A stretch of 7,361 nucleotides of DNA from an uncultured bacterium (GTDB taxonomy: Bacteria; Cyanobacteriota; Vampirovibrionia; Gastranaerophilales; Gastranaerophilaceae): NCBI GenBank assembly GCA_949288685.1, contig CASELB010000124.1:1-7361 (forward strand), in the 5' to 3' direction. Below are positions 7,181 through 7,361 of the stretch, piece by piece (the first letter of the stretch is position 1; the number at the start of each line of letters is the position of its first letter). The position numbers and the translations under genes are program-made. The notes beneath the pieces were generated by a model, which was given only the letters and a program-made list of their open reading frames with translations, was not told the DNA's origin and did not search any database.

Positions 7181-7361
7181 TTATGCCTGTTTAATAGCCT
7201 TAAACGGGCAAGCTGCAACACAAGCTCCGCACTTAATACATTTAGACTGGTCAATTTTGTGCGGATTTTTAACCGTTCCGCTGATAGCGCCGACAGGACA
7301 TGTACGTGCGCATTTTGTACAGCCTTTACAGATTGATTCATCAATCTTAATTACTTTAAGA
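7181..7361 (-). CDS. hydB: NuoF-like diaphorase subunit of the hydrogenase, C-terminal ferredoxin domain only (5' end outside window)
   Basis: Only the last 59 codons are inside the window, ending at TAA 7183-7181. They contain two complete 4Fe-4S motifs, CxxCxxCxxxCP at visible residues 11-22 (CKGCTKCARTCP) and 41-52 (CIKCGACVAACP). These are joined by a segment with GTVKNPHKID, which is the usual tail of HndC/HydB subunits. In that family the missing upstream part binds FMN and NAD(P)H plus a 4Fe-4S cluster and feeds electrons to the catalytic subunit. The position 17 bases before the hydrogenase gene on the same strand supports this. From the visible part alone, another ferredoxin-tailed protein is possible, but the context makes HndC/HydB by far the best reading. 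Confidence 0.85.
   Translation of the reverse strand, partial: LKVIKIDESICKGCTKCARTCPVGAISGTVKNPHKIDQSKCIKCGACVAACPFKAIKQA

Overview
The window is AT-rich, gene-dense bacterial DNA carrying four main genes and the edge of a fifth. The organism looks like an anaerobic, fermentative bacterium with an outer membrane. A NADH-type [FeFe] hydrogenase marks the anaerobic lifestyle. A secreted beta-helix protein whose C-terminal end begins like an autotransporter barrel implies two membranes. Low GC, this hydrogenase type and a Pmp-like autotransporter together would fit a gut member of the non-photosynthetic cyanobacterial lineage (Gastranaerophilales / Melainabacteria). That placement is an inference from gene content; other low-GC diderm anaerobes, such as Elusimicrobia-like groups, remain possible.

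Layout. Positions 1-1970 (minus strand) hold the first 656 codons of a surface autotransporter: signal peptide, eight GGA(I/L/V)/FxxN repeats, one autotransporter-type beta-strand repeat and the start of the barrel domain. Its 3' end lies beyond the left edge. A divergent intergenic region (about 1971-2105) separates it from a plus-strand pair: a Cu(+)-exporting P1B-type ATPase (copA, about 2106-4616) with a metal-binding domain at each end, then 13 bases later a small SAM-dependent methyltransferase (4630-5370). A compact two-way terminator (5370-5399) closes this pair and also ends the convergent hydrogenase operon. That operon runs on the minus strand from beyond the right edge: the last 59 residues of a NuoF-like diaphorase subunit (7181-7361), then the complete catalytic [FeFe] hydrogenase subunit (5403-7163).

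How the genes work together. The two hydrogenase genes encode adjacent subunits of one soluble complex that couples NAD(P)H (possibly also ferredoxin) to H2. CopA pumps cuprous ions out of the cytoplasm. The methyltransferase is co-transcribed with copA by position, but no functional link is evident. The autotransporter is independent, apart from sharing the upstream region with copA.

The most interesting point is inside copA. Its C-terminal metal-binding domain looks like a complete CopZ chaperone fused in frame, and it still has an ATG with a well-spaced GGAG Shine-Dalgarno sequence in front (4391-4403). The gene may therefore yield both a full pump and a free 71-residue copper chaperone. 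The rest of the window is conventional.
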